This document shows positions 11,170 to 23,020 of a stretch of DNA of 64,000 bases, one piece after another; the stretch's first letter is position 1, and each line of letters begins with the position of its first letter. The translations under genes and the position numbers were made by a program. Origin of the DNA: Dryocosmus kuriphilus (taxonomy: Eukaryota; Arthropoda; Insecta; Hymenoptera; Cynipidae); contig CM076189.1 of the NCBI GenBank assembly GCA_038277395.1, forward strand, positions 86,789,421-86,853,420, in the 5' to 3' direction. The notes beneath the pieces are model-generated. The model worked only from the letters and a program-made list of their open reading frames with translations, was not told where the DNA came from and ran no database searches.

Positions 11170-14100
11170 AAACTTCTCAATGCAAGTAATTTTACAAATT
11201 GCTGATGATATATTCCAGCTAGCCCCTTCGTCATTACTTCTGCCATCATGCTGTTGGTAGAAACCTACTCAAACCTTGAGAGCTTGTTTCTCAATGCATC
11301 ATGAACAAAATGATGCCTCACGTCGATGTGTTTGCTCCTAGCGTGAAATGTTGGATTCTCAGCTAGGCGTTGGGCTTCCATGTAATCGTTGAACAACTTA
11401 ACACCTGCGAGTTCATCCAACCCCAATTCCAGTACGAGGCACTAAAGGTGAATATCTTCTTTGATAGCCTCCGCTAGGGCCATTCATTCCGCCCTTTTTG
11501 ATAAGGGAATAGACCTTTGCTTTGAAGTATCCCAGGTTCTGATTCCATTGCTCAACATGATTGTATACTCCATATACTGCTATCCAATGAATCTGTCCAA
11601 AACAGTTGTTAAACTGGCTTAACGCGCTGACAACGTGAGTGATGTCAAGCCTCGTAGCTAGAAATAGACGCATCAAAGCCCCTACAAGTTCACGATACGG
11701 CAGCTTGTCTCCCTCGATGGTGGATTTTCTTTCTGGTTTCATCAATTTCACGTTGATATCCATGGGAGTTGATACTGGCTTGGATTCAGCCATTCCAAAC
11801 TGATCCCATAACTCCTTGGCGCGTCGTCCCTGGTGCGTAGCCATTGTGTCACCTTCTCCTGAGAACTCGATTCGCAGGCAATACTCTGGATCCCCAAGTT
11901 CTCTTATTTCGAATTCTTTCAAAAGAGTTTCCTCGAACCTCGTTATTCTTCTCAAGTTCCGAGAAACGACCAAGATGTCAGCCACGTAGATAGCAACGAA
12001 TAACACGTCTTCCAGGCGACCCAAGTAGTACACCCATGGATCTGTATTTGACGGAATTGCTCCGAATCCTCGCAGTACTTAGTCCTATTTCACATGCCAG
12101 TTCCTTTCAGCCTGTCGTACACGGTATAAGGTTTTCTTGAGTAAATAAACTTTGTCTCCGATTTCCAAATTCTTCAGCATAATATTCGCTCTTATTAAAA
12201 CCTTGCTGGTGTTGCTTTCCATGTAAGTGGTTATTTCGAGAGCTTTTTGAAGGAAATTCGTAGTCTCCATATACACTTCCTCTTCAATAACACCAATCAA
12301 GTACGCTGTTGTGACGTCAAATGCAGCGAAACTCCGCGCTACTTTTCGCGCTTTTCTTCTCTCCAGGCTTCAATTTGGTGTATACTTGTACCTTAATACC
12401 ATGTGGCTGTCAATATCATCATGATCACCTGGACGCTGTACGAGTTCCCAAGTGCCGTTTTTTATGTTCGATTTGACTTCGGCTGCCATGTCACGGTACC
12501 GTTCTTCAGCGTTGGGACACAACACTGCTTGTTTCCTAGGTACCTTTGCTAGATGAGCTTCTTCTGGTTCTACGCTCTCAACATCGTCATGTCGTTCCTG
12601 GTATCGTTTTTACGGCCTTTCTCTCATTCAGTCCAAAATCCTTGCCGGTCTTCTGGGATCTCTTCTCAGTAGTACTTCGGTGTTCTTCACCTGTCCTTCC
12701 TGTGTCTCAGGGGCAGGAATCTCGATTTGATTTAGTGGCTGTATCGTGAACTCGACTCTTTTTCTTTCGGTATTAGAAGTTTCCGTGTTGATTTCTTGAA
12801 TGCGCGAGTTTTCAGGGATAAATTATTCGTAAATGTTCCTGGTACAGTTCCTGGAGTTCTTAATAAAAGCAAAGTCTTGTGTAAGTTGAACAATCTTTTA
12901 TTCAGGAACCCATATTCTGTATCCCTTTGATTTGTTGTTCTGGCCAAGAGAAATACCTTCGTTATCACGATCATCAGCTCTCCCTTTTGCTGGTGCTCTG
13001 TCCGAAATGATGAAACCGCATCCGAACTCCCTGAAGTGGCTGACGTTTGGCGTTCTCCGCTCCATACTTCATATGATGTTCGTCCTTCAAGGCTCTTTGT
13101 TGGACACCTGCTCCTGTTGTAATTTGCCGTTGAGAAAGCCTCAGCGCAAACGGATGGGTGAAGTGTGGAGGTCAGACTGAACAAGAACACACATGGCAAT
13201 TTCCATGAGAGTTCGGTTCTTCCTCTCAGCAGTTCCATTCTGTTCTAGATTACACGTTACAGATACTCTACCTTGAACGCCGTTCTTCTTCATAAAATCT
13301 TCGAACTCGTTGCTTAAATATCCCTCCCCGTTGTCTGATTGCAGGAATTTTATTTTATCTTCCTTTTGATTTTTCCACGTGGGCTTCAATGTCCTCTAAA
13401 GCTTCGAAATTCTCGCCCTTTTTCCTAAGAAATCGTACCTCACACCAGCGCGAGTGATCGTCGATGAATGTGATGAAGCGTTTCGCCTGGTTGACCGAAT
13501 CCACTCGCATTGGACACTAAAGATCGGAGTGAATTATTTCCAACAAGCCCGTCGTCTTTTTCAATCTCTTGCGAAAAGCAGATCTAACCATTTTTCCAGG
13601 AACGTAAATTTCGCATTCCAATTTGCCCTCGCATTTCCCAAGATTTATTCCGAGCACTGACTTCTGGCGCCAACCTTTCAAAAGATCCTGCACATTCAGG
13701 TGGCCCATGCATTGATGCCACCTTTACAGTTCTGATCAGCATTTTGATGAACAAACCGGCTCTTCCGCAACTGTTCGCTGTCCGGTTCAATGTCCTCACG
13801 CACAAGATACAAATCTCCAACCCGATCAGCGATTAATTTCAAAGCACCGTCGTTTCCGAAAACAGTCGCGCAATAATTTGCAAACATTTCGTCCCAGTTC
13901 TTGTCAGTAATTTTCACGATGTACATCAAGTTAGCGCGTAGGACTGCGACTTGGTGAATGTTGCTCAAACGGCTATTTTTCTACCTACCGTCGACGTCAG
14001 CTGAAAATAGAACAGTTCCTTTAGCCACAATTTCCGTCGAGGACGTGCTTGCAAGGCTCAATCTTCCACAGTTGATGTTTGTATTTCCGAAAATGAGTGT

Positions 14101-14205
14101 AATGCCTTGCATATGTGCGACGTGGTACCATTTACAAGGCAACAGTTTCTCGTCGGAGAACCGCTTCCTATTCGTAGCGCTTCTTGAAGTTCGAATCAGA
14201 GAAAT
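11170..14205 (-). pseudogene. Copia pol polyprotein (integrase, RT, RNase H), broken
   Basis: On the minus strand, about 14205-13710 covers the protease to pre-integrase region. 13708-13517 is GAG-pre-integrase (MGHLNVQDLL, EIIHSDL). 13389-13141 is the integrase core with the second catalytic Asp (SDNGEGYLSNEFEDF) and the Glu region (EQNGTAERKNRTLME). It continues to 12732 (CPTKSLEGRTSYEVW). RT starts near 12540 (NGTWELVQRPGD), continues through 12300-12085, and holds the catalytic box at about 11985 as YVAD instead of YVDD, so a catalytic Asp is lost. TPMD and LPYRELVGALM follow. RNase H lies at 11560-11170 with the conserved KHIDVRHHFV segment. Repeated frameshifts and stops break the frame into at least seven pieces. 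The protein would copy and integrate the element. This copy cannot. Confidence 0.9.
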
Positions 14206-14640
14206 CAAACGCGCACAGACCCACGTGTCTTGTTTTTCATAGCATGACTTTCCTCAATGATTTTCGCACGGAACAGTTCCGGTGTAGCCCATTCTTCTCG
14301 AGAGTCGATCGCACCTCTAAAATTTTCAAATGTAGGTGGCAAGATGTATAACAGCATAACTGGCAAAAAAGTCTGGATCGATTTCCACGACCACTTCACT
14401 TAACTTACCGACTACGACCCACATTTTCCCATGTTATTGCGCACATCTTCACCGCCTTCCATTCTAGGAAGTGTAAGTTGTTTCAAAGGATTGTCTTTGG
14501 TGCTGGCACTCTTGATTTGTATATTTTCTGAAACTTCCACCACACTTCACGAGAAGTTAGGTATTCCTTAATTTGCTTGACTTCGTAGGGATTGATGGAC
14601 GGGATGTGGTTTTACTTTGCTTTTATGTAATTTTTCGACT
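14205..14640 (-). pseudogene. Copia gag (UBN2-like), broken
   Basis: Minus-strand frames give IPSINPYEVKQIKEYLTSRE then VWWKFQKIY (about 14600-14510), and then MLLYILPPTFENFRGAI with a following acidic segment (14370-14270). Both match Copia gag proteins, which bind the element RNA and form particles. There are at least two stops and one frameshift. The upstream part (14640-14735) retains a short Ala-rich start and a stop. Confidence 0.8.
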
Positions 14641-14734
14641 ACTCACTAATTAGGGCTGCTGTGGCGGCGTTAGCAGCTACTGCTTCCGGTTTCACGATTT
14701 CCACAATGTTCGCGATTTTGAACACACAGCCACT

Positions 14735-14914
14735 TTTTCGGAATATCCGGATTTATTGATACAAACACTAAGACTCTCCTAAAACGAGCCGAACATTCAA
14801 AGACTCACGAGCGAACAGTACTGGCTCAAAGGCCTGCAAAGATATAGTTTTAATCGCCGCCAATATGAGACACAGTGCTTACATGAAACGCCTATCTATT
14901 TTATATTCATTTCA
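14735..14914 (-). repeat. Copia 5' LTR
   Basis: Partner of the left LTR. On the plus strand it ends at about 14914, directly before family C sequence 'aaaaattatgtcaagcgat'. The inner boundary is approximate. Confidence 0.75.
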
Positions 14915-15770
14915 ATAAAAATTATGTCAAGCGATAATTCGAGGGAATAAAAATTATTTTGAACAATGATTCTGAAAAATGAAAATTACGACGAATAGTA
15001 ACTCGGTAAAGTAAGAAATATATCATATAGAATTTTGACTTAATAAAAATTATATCAGTCGATAATTAAAAAAAAATAGAATCTGCAAAAGATGGTAATT
15101 AAATAAATTATATATTATGCCCTATAGAAATCCGCAAAAAGAATAATGTCAAGCCATAATTCAGAAAAATTAAAAGTACGACAAATGGTGATTCGGGAAA
15201 ATAAAAATGATGAAATATATAAATTCGAAAATATAAGAATCATGTCAAATGGTAACTCGGGAGAATGAAAATTACCACAAATGCTCATTCGGAAAAATAA
15301 AAATCATGTCAAACGATAATTCGGAAAAATGAAAACCACGAAAATGGGAATTCTTCAAAATAAAAGCTATTCCCTATTAAAACTCGGAAAAATTATAATG
15401 TCGCTAAATGGGAATTCAGAAAGATAAAGGTTGTATGAAATAATATTTCGTAAAAATTAGCACTTTGATAAATGGTAATTCGGTAAAATAAAAATTATAC
15501 TAGAAAGAAACTGTGAGAATATAAATCATGTTGGACGATAATTCGGAAAGAGAACACTACAAAAAATTAGAATTCGTAAAATAAAAGTTAGGAAATATGG
15601 AGTCTCGAAAAAATAAGACTAACGTCAAACAATAATTCGAAAAAGTGAAAGGTACGATAAACGGTGATTCGGTAAAATAAAAATGATAAAATATAGAAAT
15701 TCAGAAACATAAGCTTTATGTCAAACGACAATTCGGAAAAATAAAATCTGCGACAAGTGTTAATTGTCTA
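14915..15770. repeat. Repeat family C array, segment 3
   Basis: About nine ~95 bp units ('atgtcaaacgataattcgg', 'acgacaaatggtgattcgg'). With segment 2 it brackets the Copia element, so the element most likely inserted into a continuous array. Confidence 0.75.
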
Positions 15771-17940
15771 AAATAAAAATCTGCCCGCTTAGCGGGCACG
15801 TTCTCATCGCGCGCTTCGCGCGAGGTATGAGCGCGCCTAGCGCGCGCTTCTGTTGGCACTCGCGCTTCGCGCAATACGTTATTTACGGCACTCGCGCTTC
15901 GCGCTCGATAGATTATTCACCTCGCGTTACGCGCTCGGTGTTTATGCAGCGTATAAACCTTTAAATTAAAAATTACACAAGAAATTATTTTACTTAAGGC
16001 TCTATCGCCCTTAAAGAATACATTCTCATCATGACACTCGCGCTTCGCGCTCGATAATTACATTTTTGTAAAACACATTGTAGATTGGTAAAGTTTTCTA
16101 GTGATTTTCCAAATTTTCACAATAGAGGATTTCGATTCTTAAAAGTAAAACAATGAGTCTTATAAATAAATTTTGTAGCTTTTTTCAAGATGAACAATTC
16201 TGCTTGTTAATATTTTCTCATATCTTGCACAGTTTTGCTGAAAAGTGGTTTTCTTTATATTTCATAATATATTTCACGAATAACTCAAAAACTACGCGTC
16301 TGTTCGAAAAAATTATTGAAAGAAAATTTATAGATATTTTTGAGGTGAATAACTTTGTTTATTATTATTTTTCCGTATCTTCCACAGTTTGGCGCGAAAT
16401 TTGAAATATATTATTTTTAATAGCGTTTTATCGATTAAAACAAAAACCGTGTATTGTATCAAAAAATCGTTGAAACAAAATTTGTAGATCCTTTTAAATT
16501 CAACAACTTTGTTCTTTACCATTTTTATGTATCTTGAATATTTTGGCGGGCGCTCGGTTATTTTCCGGCCTCGCACTTCATGCTGTTTTTCATACTTGGG
16601 CCTTAAACTTTCCAAACACCTACTTTTAATGAAATTATTTTTAAATTTTGTTAAAAATTAGAAACAAAATTATTTTTCTTATGGCTCTATTGGTCTTAAG
16701 GAATACATTCTCTTCACGTCACTCGCGCTTTGCGCTCTACAATTATCTATTTTTTAAATCCATTGTCGGTTAGTAGAGTTTTTTTGTTATTTTCTGTGTT
16801 GCATATATTGACCAGAAAATAGAATGAAAATAATGGAATAAAAATTTTTTCGTACCTAGCATAATTTACCCGGAAATGGACTTTTTTATTTTGCAGAAAC
16901 CGTCTTCGATGGCTAAAACCATAAGCGATAGTTAAAATTAATATTTAATTATATAAAATATATTATCCTTTAAAGGGAATCTTCAATAAGTTCTCAAAAA
17001 ATCTTTAATTGAAAGTATTAATTATTTTGTTTTTCATAGCAATTTTTCTCGCCCAGGTGTCGACCACGCCAGTCTGGCAAGTATGTAATTCGACAGAAGT
17101 GTGGTAAACGAGGGCTATTTGTGGATGGTTAATGAACTCGTCCTTTATTTTTGGACCGCGAGGAAGTGTGCCTAGGCGCAATTCAATATGATGACTTTTT
17201 CAAAATTTATCGCGTTTTCAGACGACACGACGACAACGATGACGGCAACGACCACTGCAGACAGAAATCGGCATAAAAACTTTTTTTTTCTCATTCAGGG
17301 GGTCTCAAAACGTGGAGATTTGATGAAAACTGCAAGAGTCAAATTTTACATAAATCAAAAATGACTACGCGTCTATTCAAGAAAATTGTGGGGAGCAAAT
17401 TTTTAGATATTTTTGAGTTGAACAACTTTGTTTATTATAATTTTTTTCGTATCCTGCATAGTCTGATGGGAAATTTGAATTTTTGTTTCTTAATAAAGTT
17501 TTCGCCATTAAAAGAAAAACACATTTTATCAAAAAATGTTTCAAACAAAAGTTATAGATTTTTTTAGGATGAACAATTTTATTCTCTACCATTTTTTTGT
17601 ATCTTGAATAGTTTAACCTGAAAATTGATTTCTTTATTTTGTGGAAACAGTTTTCGATGGATAAAACCATAACCACGGGTCAAAAACCGCTGATTAACAA
17701 ATTCTTGCTTACTTTTCATACCCTAAAGAAGTGCGCCAAAGTATAATCCAATCCGCTCAGTCCTTCGAAAGTTATCGTTGGAACATACGACAACGACGAG
17801 GATAACGACAACAGACAGTCGCCGTCGTAAAACACGTTTTTTTTCTGATTCAAGGGGTCACGAAACGTCGAGCTTTCATGAAATCCGCGAAGATCAGTTT
17901 TCACATAAAAATAATACCTCCTTATTTGAGACGAGAATGT
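15770..17940 (+). repeat. Dispersed repeat family A, copy 2
   Basis: Starts with a GC-rich block of overlapping short palindromes (cgcgcttcgcgc, ctcgcgcttcgcgctcg) at 15780-15950 and again at 16028-16050. Tandem ~115 bp AT-rich units follow ('cgattaaaacaaaaaccgtg', 'tttgtagatc.tttt', 'ttgtatcttgaatattttgg'). Two copies of a block with 'ggggtctcaaaacgtggag' and GAC/AAC microrepeats lie at 17030-17345 and 17690-17935. Same order as copy 3 at 37075. No protein family is recognisable, so it is probably non-autonomous. Confidence 0.7.
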
Positions 17941-19240
17941 AAAAATTAGAAATGGGAGTATCCTTGTTTTATTTGCAACTGTTACATCTGTGGTTGAAAA
18001 GTTGAAGGTTCTTCTATTTTGAATGAAAAGGAATTTTTCATTGTAAAGATTCGTTTCTGTAGTTCATAATTCGACTGTTTGTTACTGAAAAATAATATTT
18101 TTTGTTTGGCAGGTCAACTATTACATTTCTGGATAAGGATTCATCTTTCTTGTGTGAAAATTAACATTTTTAGTTAAGAAATTGAATTATGTTGTGGGAT
18201 ATTCAACAATTTTGTTACAAATTCGTATCTAGTTGAGAATCGATTATTCTGTTGCAGAAAATTTATATTTTTGGGGTCAGTATTGAACTTTGTTAATGAA
18301 AAATCCTGTTTTTGAATTTATAGTTCAACTATTTATACTCATATATTTTGTTCAAAATTTGTCTCTTTCAGTTGAGAATTAAGCTATTTCTATTTTATGA
18401 TATTAAGTTATTACCGACTAGAATAATCAATTAATTGACTTCAGATGTTAAATTTAATTCGATTGCGGATTCATAAACTATCTCGTTGAAAGTTCATGTC
18501 TGTCTTTCTCAAAATTAAACATTATTTAAATTAAAAATTTAAATAGTTTCGTTGAAGTCTCAACTGTTACACTTTTGTGGTAAAGTTGGGAATTTAACTA
18601 TTGTTGTATCAATGATGAACATTTTTTTCCAAATTTAAGTGTTCCATTCTTCATGATTTTTTTTTTTTTTTTTTGGTTAAAAATTCAACTTGCAAAATTG
18701 AAACATTTTGATGAAAAACTCGAATATGTTGTTTGAAAGTTAATATTCCTTGGTAGTAAACTCAAATCTTTTATGTTTAAAATTTACCTATTCCATTTCT
18801 GGTTCAATTTTTTATCATTGGTTCAAAATTCTACTATTAGATTTTTTGTTGAATACTCATATTTTTCGCTTGACAATTCATCGAGTTCGTGGAAAATGCA
18901 TAGCTTTGGCTGAAATGTAAACCGCTGAATTTTTGATCTAATGAAAGAATTTAAATATTTCTTCGAAAATTAACTTTTTTGATTGAAAATATATCTATTT
19001 TTTTGAACAAAACTTCATTTACTTGTTTGAAATTTTTTTCAATTCATTTGTTTGAGAATGTTACGTTTTGATGGAAACTTAAAATATATTGGTTGAGAAT
19101 AAACTAATTGGTGAAAGATTTGCTTTTTAGTTAAAAATTAACATACTTTGTGTAAAATTAATCATAGTTTTTGAGAATATAACTATATTTCATTGAGAAT
19201 TCATTTATTTGTTTGAAAACATTGTGCAAAGGATGTAATG
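17941..19240. repeat. Degenerate ~30 bp minisatellite ('gttgaaaattcaacta' type)
   Basis: Loosely repeated 'tggttgaaaattcaac..ttttt' phrases with about a 30 base spacing. The same family is at 35991-36560. Bases 19241-19471 are AT-rich and unremarkable. Confidence 0.6.
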
Positions 19241-19471
19241 GTTAGTATTGGATACAGTAGTTTTTCGCGAATAAGTATTGGAATCCAAATCCCTTCTCTC
19301 GAAAAATGTGTCAGTTCCAAAACTTACCCATACTTCTTTTTCATAACGGACATAGCATTTTTTAAATGAAAGATTAACAAATTTTGGTCGAAAGTTAATT
19401 TTCTCTCCAATTTTATAATAAAGAAAAGCTCAGCGTTTTTCTGTATTGTCAAGATTTTTTAACGCTGCCCT

Positions 19472-19723
19472 TTAGTTAATAATGCCCCTTAAAGTATGCC
19501 CTGACAATAATTTTGTTTTAGATTGTATTATAGATTTTAAATTACCCGCTGTAATATGTAGCGCTTGTGTGTCTATTTGAGGGTGAATATAAAACCCTTT
19601 CCAATATTTTGACTTAGGTTTTTCATCAGGGTGTAGCACCAGATCATTATCCTGTAGTTCGTAGCACTCTTCTTCACCATCTAATAGCGTAAGGAAATGG
19701 AAGTCATTATTTATTAAAACATC
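19472..19723 (-). CDS. Terminal coding exon of an unrecognised host gene (exon d)
   Basis: On the minus strand a strong acceptor (tctcttttcag) at 19724-19734 is followed by 83 codons and a TAA at 19472-19474, open in phase 0 only. The protein segment is rich in charged and aromatic residues, for example FHFLTLLDGEEECYELQDND and later KSKYWKGFYIHPQ. There is no start Met, so it must be an internal-to-last exon. The phase matches exon b (20803-20852), which ends at phase 0, but not exon c. I do not recognise the family. The lack of stops, a good acceptor and phase agreement support a real gene. Transcript evidence is absent. Confidence 0.55.
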   Translation of the reverse strand, partial: DVLINNDFHFLTLLDGEEECYELQDNDLVLHPDEKPKSKYWKGFYIHPQIDTQALHITAGNLKSIIQSKTKLLSGHTLRGIIN

Positions 19724-20560
19724 CTGAAAAGAGATTGCTTAGAAACATTAAATTGTACTAAATTGTGAGTCTATTAATTATTTAGCAATAAGTTCATGGA
19801 AAAGGTTTTTTTGCACACGGGATATTGAAATAGATGCGGCTCAAGTCCAGAATGAAGCAGATGTGGTGTCAGGAAAAAAGTCAACGACCCCTTTATAGAG
19901 GGTGGAAGTTACGCTTAATATCTATTGGCTTTCAAGTCTCAAATTCGACGCTTTGCAATAAGTAAACGGAAACTTGAGGACCCAGGAAACAAAGGTAATA
20001 CCTAAATGACGTTAGAAGATATATGGTTTCAGGAAGCAAATGACCCAACCCTATATGGACTTTAGAAATCACATCTGTTGTCAAAAATTTATGAAATCCT
20101 AAACTCTACACCCCTCAACAAGAAAATGGTTAATATTTTCCTGAAAAGTCACCTTTGGGATGTTTGTCTTTGTTTTCAATGCCAGAAAGTTCCTATTTAC
20201 TCGCTTGTAATGTGTGGGCTTTTGAACTTGATAAATTTTCGACAATAGGGGTGACTTCTACCTACGATATATCGGTCATAGGTTTTTTTTTCTGACAGTA
20301 CCTCCATCCAAAGTTATCTAGGATAATATATCTTTTTTCCCCATTTCCTGAAGTTGACAATTACTCCTTGAAAAGTGTCATCCTCAGGACTGGGTCGATT
20401 GTGAAAAACAAGGGTGATTTCTACCATGGATGTAAAATTTCAGGAGAGGGGACAGGGAGGTGTGTGAATGAGTCAGTTGGGTGAGCTGGAGGCGTGAAAG
20501 AAGAGGAATGAGAGAGCGGTTAGGAGCGATAATGGAAACAATGATTGGATTTTGGGTAGA
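19724..20560. other. Intron/intergenic stretch with degenerate repeats
   Basis: Between exons d and c. It holds loosely repeated phrases 'tttcaggaa...gtcacccctt..atttctacc' at about 130 base spacing, a GA-rich patch at 20450-20520, and no further exon that I can support. Confidence 0.35.
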
Positions 20561-20604
20561 ATCTTATAATATTTGTTTCAGACTGATTTTAGTTTTTGAA
20601 TTAC

Positions 20605-20718
20605 CGTTTGCCGGTTGATGATGGAGAATTTGACCGCCTCGGACTACTGCAACAATTCCTTGATCATTTTTTATTTTATCACCATCACTTGGATGTAGAT
20701 TATCAGTCACTCTAAGTG
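20605..20718 (-). CDS. Host gene exon c (alternative to exon b; possible alternative last exon)
   Basis: Minus strand: acceptor tttcttacag, then a frame open only when entered with one base from the previous exon. It contains LRVTDNLHPSDGDKI and then IVAVVRGGQILHHQPANG. A donor (cg|gtaatt) at 20604 leaves it in phase 1. Read through, the frame stops at a TAA at 20564-20566, which would make it a terminal exon ending SLKQIL. Its first ~40 bases align with exon b (shared 'GATGGTGAT' and spacing from the acceptor), suggesting exon duplication. Entry phase 1 fits exon a. It does not fit exon b, so b and c cannot be spliced to each other in frame. Function unknown. Confidence 0.45.
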
Positions 20719-20802
20719 CTGTAAGAAAGTGTAGATTAATCATTATTATTATATTTAAAAAATTCACTAACATAGAACTTAATAGAATGCCCAAAAAATT
20801 AC

Positions 20803-20852
20803 ATCACCATCATCTTGATGATCTCGATTAGGAATCGTAACTGTCCTTTTGT
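20803..20852 (-). CDS. Host gene exon b (50 bp microexon)
   Basis: Minus strand: acceptor tttttcttacag, exon open only in entry phase 1 (KRTVTIPNRDHQDDGD), donor GAT|gtaatt leaving phase 0. It joins upstream to exon a (exit phase 1) and downstream to exon d (entry phase 0). It is acidic toward the end. Homologous in layout to exon c, 84 bases away. The family is unknown. Confidence 0.45.
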
Positions 20853-22316
20853 CTGTAAGAAAAATATAGATTACTAATAATTTTTTAGTAATTAAAATTT
20901 CATTAACTTAGAATTTAATTGGTTGCCTAGAAAATTAAATTCTTAAAATTTTGTGACCTTTCCCTTAGCAACCGTTCATTCTCCCTGACAACTTCCAATT
21001 TTTCAACATTTTTTATATAGAAAAGAAAAGAAATTGCAGGAAGAAGTGGGGAAAAATGGGGGAGAGATTGAACACTTATTTTTACATGTAGGAAAGAAGA
21101 AATAATTTTCTTATAGGGAGTATTATGTTTTTAAATAATCTTAAAAGTTTTGTGCATAATTTCTTCCATTAAAGAATTTATTTTTAGGAAGTTCATCAAT
21201 TTTTGGTCCCTTTAGGGAATATTCGCAGAAAAACGGACGATTATTATTGTCAATGGAAAAAAGTTAGTTCTTTCACAAAACCTGCAAGTTCAAACAATTT
21301 TAGGCTTAGGATTTCTCACCTGAAGTCGATATTTTTTATCAGAAAGATTATATCCTTTAGAGTGTCTAAGATTTCATGAATTTGAAGCTACTTTATTAAA
21401 TTGGCACCTCAAAGGCTTGTTTACAAGAAAAATCAACAGTTCTTTTAGAAATCTTAAAATCTTTAAGAATTTGAGGTTTTGTCGGGTATTTTCCGTGAAA
21501 GATCATTACATTCTCAGAAGACATGTAATATTAAAATCCTTAGGGATTCAGTGAAATCATTCAAAACTTCTGAAAATCCTTGCAATGCCTTACAATTTTT
21601 AAAATCTCTAGATATTATTTGAAATCAGTTATAATTTAATATCTAGCGAAAGTATTGAAGCATCTAGAAGTCTCTTGAATTCGCAATTTAAAATCCTTTG
21701 CCATATTTGGAAATACTTTAAAATCCTTTGAGATTTATTGAAAATGTTCTAACTTCATAAAATAGTACAATTATTTCTACAGATTTCAACAATTTCAAAG
21801 GATATGATAAATTTAAACAAACTCGAAATGATGTCACTGAATTTGTGTTACTTTAAATGATACCAAAGAATTTCAAGAGGTCGAATTTACAAAGATTTCA
21901 AAAATTTCTAAGAATTTCATAATATTTAAAGTATTTCATAGGAACTCCAAGCATTAAAAAAATTTGAGGGTATTTAAAATGTTTCAAGGAGTTTTAAAGA
22001 ACTAGTAGAATTTTAAGGAATTTTGGAAGATCACAACGTCTTTTTAGAGAACTCTGTAGAATAATATAATTTATTTTTATTTTTAAAAGTTTTGAAATGA
22101 TTTATACGTATCTGTAACTGTTTCAAACATATCACGGGTATTCAACATGGGCTAGAAGATTTCAAGGAATATCAATAGAAATTCTTGAAAATATTTAAAA
22201 TGCCTAACTTAAATGACGGAATAACTGATAAAATTAAAAAAATTATCAATGAAAACAAATGAACCTTCTAAAATTTTGGAAATTTACATTTTAAAAGTTC
22301 TAAAAGTTAAACTTAC
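20853..22316. other. Long intron, AT-rich with 'tttcaaggaattt' type repeats
   Basis: Contains degenerate short repeats of 'aaatcctttgagattt' and 'gatttcaaggaat' (21400-22240). No exon or structured element was recognised. Confidence 0.4.
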
Positions 22317-22397
22317 TATCCCAGTTGAAATAAACAAGATTTCTCCTATCATCGTATAAGAACGTTGGACGCATTGATCTTCTAAGCAGAGGGCAGC
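22317..22397 (-). CDS. Host gene exon a
   Basis: Minus strand: acceptor tttttccttacag, 81 base exon, donor ggata|gtaagt. It is open only when entered with one borrowed base, giving CPLLRRSMRPTFLYDD and then RRNLVYFNWD. It leaves in phase 1, matching both exon b and exon c. The segment is rich in Arg and aromatics. Exon a0 at 27951, read in its phase-2 frame, has a similar CP...R...R..L layout and exits in phase 1, which fits this exon's entry. The product is unrecognised. Confidence 0.5.
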
Positions 22398-22821
22398 CTG
22401 TAAGGAAAAAGATAGGGATATTTTATTACAGAATTTTTTCAATGATCCCAATTATTGGATTTCCGTTCCCGTTCATAAAATTTCGACCAATTTTCAAATA
22501 TATGTTTGCTTCCAGTTTTTTACCATTGATTCCGTCCAAGTAAATATCAGAACACAAAGCGCTTTATAGAACGATAAAAATTAATGAAAAAGTATTTTCG
22601 AAGGGTAAAACACAATATTTAAAAGGTGGCCCTCCTATGCGATCAAAAATTAGCTTTTTAACTAAAAAAGTATTGTACTAATAGTATAAACTAGTCAGTC
22701 TAAACTGTATTTTGGTTCACTGAATTTCGCCCAGATGCGTTCATATGCGCTATCAATAGAAAATTGTACGCTAAACATACCTACGAGTCGTAGCTATACA
22801 GTTATAGTTATAATTATATAT

Positions 22822-22876
<55 letters not shown>

Positions 22877-23020
22877 AGGCTTTTAAAGTTTTCGAGCTTT
22901 TTGATTTTACATAAAGAATATTTAGCATTTTTCCAGACCAAAAACACTCTTTTAACGTCCAATATCAAAATTTATGTCAGAAGTTGTCAAAAAAAAAAAA
23001 AAAAAAAAAATCTCTGGTCA
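22398..23020. other. Intron segment with (TA)n and poly-A tracts
   Basis: AT-rich. It holds a (TA)25 microsatellite at about 22825-22874 and a 21-base A tract at 22990-23010, directly left of a MITE. The open frame through the TA tract is an artefact. Confidence 0.5.

Larger units (their letters stand above)
10936..14914 (-). mobile_element. Copia-superfamily LTR retrotransposon, decayed
   Basis: A ~4.0 kb element in minus orientation. Two diverged direct repeats of ~180-190 bp bound it. Inside, reading on the minus strand, the order is gag, protease region, GAG-pre-integrase, integrase, reverse transcriptase, RNase H. Integrase before RT defines the Copia superfamily. Many frameshifts, stops and diverged LTRs show an old copy. 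It sits inside the family C tandem array. The exact left LTR end and the target duplication could not be fixed by eye. Confidence 0.88.

Noticed and set aside
15764..15964. Short ORF with Arg/Ala/Ser-rich peptide (also 37043-37276)
   Set aside because: Translation of the 'cgcgcttcgcgc' palindromes of family A. The peptides do not align beyond the repeated words.
22771..22968. ORF with a run of alternating Tyr-Ile
   Set aside because: Produced by a (TA)n microsatellite. The same applies to 28369-28578.
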